A program made the position numbers and the translations under genes. Shown in pieces: positions 60,839 to 64,000 of a stretch of DNA of 64,000 bases (its first letter is position 1; the number at the start of each line of letters is the position of its first letter). Location: assembly GCA_027061805.1 (NCBI GenBank), contig JAMOWA010000064.1, positions 1 through 64,000 on the forward strand, read 5' to 3'. The notes under the pieces are model-generated. The model searched no databases. It worked only from the letters and a program-made list of their open reading frames with translations, and had not been told where the DNA came from. This DNA is from Thermoanaerobaculia bacterium. GTDB lineage: Bacteria; Acidobacteriota; Thermoanaerobaculia; Thermoanaerobaculales; Sulfomarinibacteraceae.

Positions 60839-62128
60839 TCAGTCGAGCAGGACCACCCCTGGCCCGGTGCCCCGGCCCTGGTTCGGCCCTTCCCACGGGA
60901 GGGTGTCCGAGAAAACCAGTCGTGGTTCCGGCTGCCCGTCGGCATCGTTCCCCATGGCAAAGATCCGGTGTCCCCGGACGCTGAGGCGGTACGCCCTGCC
61001 CCACGGGTCCCTGGCGATGGACCGCGGCACGCCACCCACGGAGACGAGCTCCTCCACGCTCTCGGGCACGACCCCACTGAGGATCGCGGTCGTCTTGCAG
61101 GCCTCCACGAGCCCGTGCAGCCGGAACCACGACTGGCCCCGCACCACGTACCGCGTCCAGAGGCCGTTCTTCGAGAGGATCTCGGGATTGAGCGGGTTCC
61201 TGGAGACGAGCGTCAGCGAGATGCCCAGCAGGACCAGGAACGGGATCGCCAGCCACGGCACCGATCCCAGTCCCACGCGCGAACTCCTGACGGGAATGTG
61301 CTCCGCACTGAGCTCCTGGACGATCTCGCCCGGGGTGGCCTCCCGGATGTGGCCACGATCCAGGAGCTCGGCCAGTGCCTTGCACGTCTCGAATTCCAGG
61401 AGACTGCTCCTCAGGATGATCTCGTCGACCGAGTCCCTTCCGTTGACGAGGCTGTAGACCATGTGCTGGGCCGGGGTCACGAGGTCCTCGTCGGTCCCGC
61501 CCCGCGGCGCCTCCTCGGGGGCGTCGGTGAAGGCGAAGCCGAGCATCTCCAGCTCGTCCCTGTCCTCCGCCACCTCGAGCCTTCGCGCCGGATCGACCTT
61601 CCGGAACACCGCACTCCGGTCCGGGATCCTCTGCTCGATGAAGGGCCACTCATCGGTCATCCGGGCCCCCTCCATGATGATGGAGTCCACCACCATGGGA
61701 ACCATCAGGTCCCGGTCGAAGTCCACGTCGGTCTCCTGCGAGAAGTGGTACTCCCCGTCGGACCACCGGAACACGCGGTAGATGATCTGGAGCACCTGCT
61801 GCTCGAGCGCTCCCCGCACCACATCAGATGAGACCACCGCGTGGTCGATGAGGATCCGTCCCAGCCTCTGGAGGGTCTCCTCCTGCCGGCGGAGCGCCGC
61901 CTCCAGCGCCGCCTCGTCGAGCGCTCCCTGCTTGAGGAGGATGAGGCCCAGGCGATCCTGCGGATGCTGGTTGAGGGAGCTGGCAGCGATGATCTTCCCG
62001 TCCAGGAACGACACCGTGACCACGTCGCCCTCGTTCTTCAGCGTCAGGACCCCCGTCTTCCGCTGCAGGGAGATCAGCTGCAGGATATCGGCAAAGCTGA
62101 AGTCGCGAAGGGTCCCCTCGAGCGCCAT
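60839..62128 (-). CDS. DUF4388 (PATAN-like) protein with membrane helix and pseudopilin-like tail
   Basis: A 429-aa protein. The N-terminal DUF4388 domain (MALEGTLRDFSFADILQLISLQRKTGVLTL, GKIIAASS, ILLKQGALDEAALEAAL) is typical of signalling proteins in Acidobacteriota, Deltaproteobacteria and cyanobacteria. A winged-helix-like middle region follows. One transmembrane helix (about residues 285-305, WLAIPFLVLLGISLTLV) and a periplasmic end with RDPWGRAYRLSVRGHRIFAMGNDADG, resembling the pseudopilin GspG, complete it. It is adjacent to a TPR membrane protein. Its precise role is unknown. Confidence 0.82.
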   Translation of the reverse strand: MALEGTLRDFSFADILQLISLQRKTGVLTLKNEGDVVTVSFLDGKIIAASSLNQHPQDRLGLILLKQGALDEAALEAALRRQEETLQRLGRILIDHAVVSSDVVRGALEQQVLQIIYRVFRWSDGEYHFSQETDVDFDRDLMVPMVVDSIIMEGARMTDEWPFIEQRIPDRSAVFRKVDPARRLEVAEDRDELEMLGFAFTDAPEEAPRGGTDEDLVTPAQHMVYSLVNGRDSVDEIILRSSLLEFETCKALAELLDRGHIREATPGEIVQELSAEHIPVRSSRVGLGSVPWLAIPFLVLLGISLTLVSRNPLNPEILSKNGLWTRYVVRGQSWFRLHGLVEACKTTAILSGVVPESVEELVSVGGVPRSIARDPWGRAYRLSVRGHRIFAMGNDADGQPEPRLVFSDTLPWEGPNQGRGTGPGVVLLD

Positions 62129-62129
62129 C

Positions 62130-63947
62130 CTACCTCCTGACCCACGACGTCACGATCGCACGGAGCCACACGAGGCCGGCCAGGCCCAGGAAGGTGACCT
62201 GGAGGGGCACGATGGAGATCGACGGCTCCAGCTCGGCCATGAAACGGGGAAGCCACACGAGAGCTCCCGCACCGAGGAACGACACGAGGAACGCCTCACC
62301 GATCCCCTTGCCCCACCGACCCAGCAGGATCGCGCCACTGCCGGGGGCGAGGATCGAGACCACGCGCCGTCCCAGTCCCGTCCACCTCTCCCAGCGCCGG
62401 ATCTGGTCCAGCTTGGCCGACTGCTGCTCGATGGCCACCATGTCTCTCTTGAGGAAGACCGAGATGCACTGGCTGCAGTAGGCATCACTCTCCACGGCGG
62501 TCTTGCAGCGGGGACAGAAGACGTTGCCGCACCGGGTGCAGGAGCTGGCCGTCCACATCCAACGCTTCCTCAGGATCACACCCACGAGACCCAGCAGGCC
62601 CGTCACCAGGAACACCAGTGGCGTGGGGGCCAGCACCAGCCCGACCACGTCGGGCAGCTCCCGACGGGCGAGACCGGCGACCCTCCACTGTTCCGGGGAG
62701 ACCTCGCTCTCGAGCCGTTCGATGTCGTCCCGGCCCACCTGCGGATCCACGATCTTCAGCTCTCTCCCCTCGCTCCGGAGCCTCGTGTACTCCCTGCCGG
62801 CGAGCTCCCTGGCCTTGATCCTCATGGAGTCCGCCTCCTGGAACCGGTAGCTCCTGTCAAAGGCGTAGCTCAGGTTGTAGTAGGCCAGGACGCACCGTGG
62901 ATCCCTCTGGATCGCGCTGCTGTAGAGCTGGATCGCCTCGGAGATGTTCCCCTCGGTGAATGCGATGTTCCCGAGGAAGACCAGGGGCCGGGGATCCGCG
63001 GAGTCAGCAAGCAGTGCCTTCTGGAAGTGCAAGCGGGCATCGAGACAGTCCCCGTGGAGGAGGAACAGCTTCCCCAGGACCAGGTGATAGATGGCGGACG
63101 TTCCCAGCTGCTCCTCGAGGTCGGCGAACCCCTGGAGCGTGGACAGGTCCGCCCGTTCCTCGGCGAGCATGGCCGTCGCCCTGGCCGGAATCGGCGCGGC
63201 CCCCAGCCCCGAGTCCACCCAGAGCTGAGACACGGGAACGAGGAGGAACGCCACGACCCAGAGAAGGCCCGCGACGACCCGCTGACGCCGGTCCAGGTAG
63301 GCCCAGATGAGCACGAAGAGCCAGGCCGCCAGCCAGATGAGCCCGAGGCCCGCGAAGACCGGCAGGGCCACGATCACCACGGCGAAGACCGCGGCGTCCG
63401 CCCGTCTGAACAGCAGCTGGCCAAGCTCCCACGCATCATGGACCAGCTCCGGGAGGAACCGGATCGTCTGGAACAGCGCCCCCACCACCACGGCGCCCAC
63501 GAGGCCCAACAGGAGCCAGGGCCAGAGGGACCGGAGAAGGAGGCGTCGCGAGCTCCAGTCCCGCAGCACGGCGATCCAGCCCGAAACAAACTGTCTCGCA
63601 CCGGTCACCGGGGAGCCCCCGTTCCAGCTGGCAGCGGCCATGAGGAAGTGCGGCGCCGGAAGATCGGGGTCGAGCTTCCCGGCGAGCCGGACCGCCAGGT
63701 CACCCCTCTTGCCCGGATGCGCCCGGGCCCACTGCACCAGTGCCATGGCATAGGGCGTCAGGCGCCGCACACCCAGCTCTGAAGCCGTGGTCATCAGGTC
63801 CTTGACGCCCCGCTCCAGCCCCTCCCCGTCGCCGGATTCCAGCGAGACCTGGACCCGTGCCCATACCTCGGGCAGGGAAACCACGCCGTGGCACGGGATC
63901 GCCGTGACCACCAGGAGCAGCACCAGGATGGGGAGGGTTCGCCTCAT
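62130..63947 (-). CDS. TPR membrane protein with zinc ribbon
   Basis: A 605-aa protein. It has a signal peptide (TLPILVLLLVVTAIPCHG), an extracytoplasmic helical region, then about four membrane helices near residues 135-235. TPR units follow (AIYHLVLGKLFLLHGDCLDARLHFQKALLADSADPRP, EAIQLYSSAIQRDPRC), then another helix and a zinc ribbon CTRCGNVFCPRC ... CSQC, and further membrane helices at the end. I do not recognise a named family. It lies 1 nt upstream of the DUF4388 gene and overlaps the preceding partial gene (ATGA), so it is part of an operon entering from the right. Confidence 0.8.
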   Translation of the reverse strand: MRRTLPILVLLLVVTAIPCHGVVSLPEVWARVQVSLESGDGEGLERGVKDLMTTASELGVRRLTPYAMALVQWARAHPGKRGDLAVRLAGKLDPDLPAPHFLMAAASWNGGSPVTGARQFVSGWIAVLRDWSSRRLLLRSLWPWLLLGLVGAVVVGALFQTIRFLPELVHDAWELGQLLFRRADAAVFAVVIVALPVFAGLGLIWLAAWLFVLIWAYLDRRQRVVAGLLWVVAFLLVPVSQLWVDSGLGAAPIPARATAMLAEERADLSTLQGFADLEEQLGTSAIYHLVLGKLFLLHGDCLDARLHFQKALLADSADPRPLVFLGNIAFTEGNISEAIQLYSSAIQRDPRCVLAYYNLSYAFDRSYRFQEADSMRIKARELAGREYTRLRSEGRELKIVDPQVGRDDIERLESEVSPEQWRVAGLARRELPDVVGLVLAPTPLVFLVTGLLGLVGVILRKRWMWTASSCTRCGNVFCPRCKTAVESDAYCSQCISVFLKRDMVAIEQQSAKLDQIRRWERWTGLGRRVVSILAPGSGAILLGRWGKGIGEAFLVSFLGAGALVWLPRFMAELEPSISIVPLQVTFLGLAGLVWLRAIVTSWVRR

Positions 63948-64000
63948 GGAGCCGCCTGCACGAAGAGTGTCCGGAGCTGGAACAGGACGTCGGTGAGAAT
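63944..64000 (-). CDS. C-terminal end of an unidentified gene (partial)
   Basis: On the minus strand the frame from the window edge reads ILTDVLFQLRTLFVQAAP and stops with a TGA that overlaps the ATG of the TPR membrane gene (ATGA). Only 18 residues are visible, so the product cannot be named. It is the upstream member of the same operon. The ORF track omits it. Confidence 0.65.
   Translation of the reverse strand: MLTDVLFQLRTLFVQAAP

Noticed and set aside
61782-63782. 666-aa plus-strand ORF
   Set aside because: Antisense shadow of the DUF4388 and TPR membrane genes, both of which have clear domains and coupled starts.

Overview
This is 64 kb of a very GC-rich bacterial chromosome with 53 supported genes, many in overlapping ATGA/GTGA operons. 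No rRNA, tRNA, CRISPR array, prophage or intact insertion sequence was seen. The gene set suggests a Gram-negative-type bacterium with an anaerobic side: PilT, lipoproteins, LD-carboxypeptidase, a di-haem cytochrome, a glycyl-radical enzyme and HspR-type heat-shock control. Acidobacteriota or a similar deep lineage would fit, but this is a guess from gene content.

Left half (1-32.9 kb). This part holds an MBL hydrolase; an ABC-2 exporter (ATPase plus two permeases); a class II DAHP synthase followed by gamma-glutamyltransferase, a small zinc-ribbon protein and a hemerythrin; a FetAB-like ABC pair; alaS-recX; pilT; tsaE with a C69 dipeptidase and a sodium/solute symporter. Next come two divergent SDR genes, one of them a remnant. 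They are followed by one 1095-residue reading frame that fuses a glycyl-radical activase to its glycyl-radical enzyme. DUF1684, a zinc-ribbon/PH-like protein, AlaX, a four-helix-bundle protein, and an LD-carboxypeptidase/cNMP-FHA/recG/PGPGW operon complete it. The gaps between genes in 4.3-28.7 kb are filled by a dispersed composite repeat family and by tandem 6-, 12- and 24-bp repeats.

Right half (33-64 kb). The composite repeats are absent here. It carries thioredoxin; a PhoD-like phosphatase; an MgtC/DUF4010 membrane protein; the classic phoH-HD hydrolase-ybeY-corC-era-glutaredoxin operon; a PduO-type cobalamin adenosyltransferase divergent from a secreted nuclease; and a sigma-54 module (promoter, unknown gene, FHA-type enhancer-binding protein). 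Beyond these are a macro-like protein, a ClpX-like AAA+ protein, a DUF1573 protein, a TPR/transglutaminase lipoprotein, a di-haem cytochrome, a nuclease-XPD helicase fusion, a dnaK-hsp20-hspR-sigma operon, and two membrane or signalling proteins.

The two most striking findings are these. (1) The DUF1573 gene has a single in-frame TGA exactly where the first Cys of the family's conserved SCGCT motif belongs, followed at the right distance by an 11-bp stem-loop. It is a candidate new selenoprotein. (2) The activase and glycyl-radical enzyme are fused in one chain. In addition, at least nine genes have a -10-like hexamer exactly 6 nt before the start codon, which points to widespread leaderless transcription.
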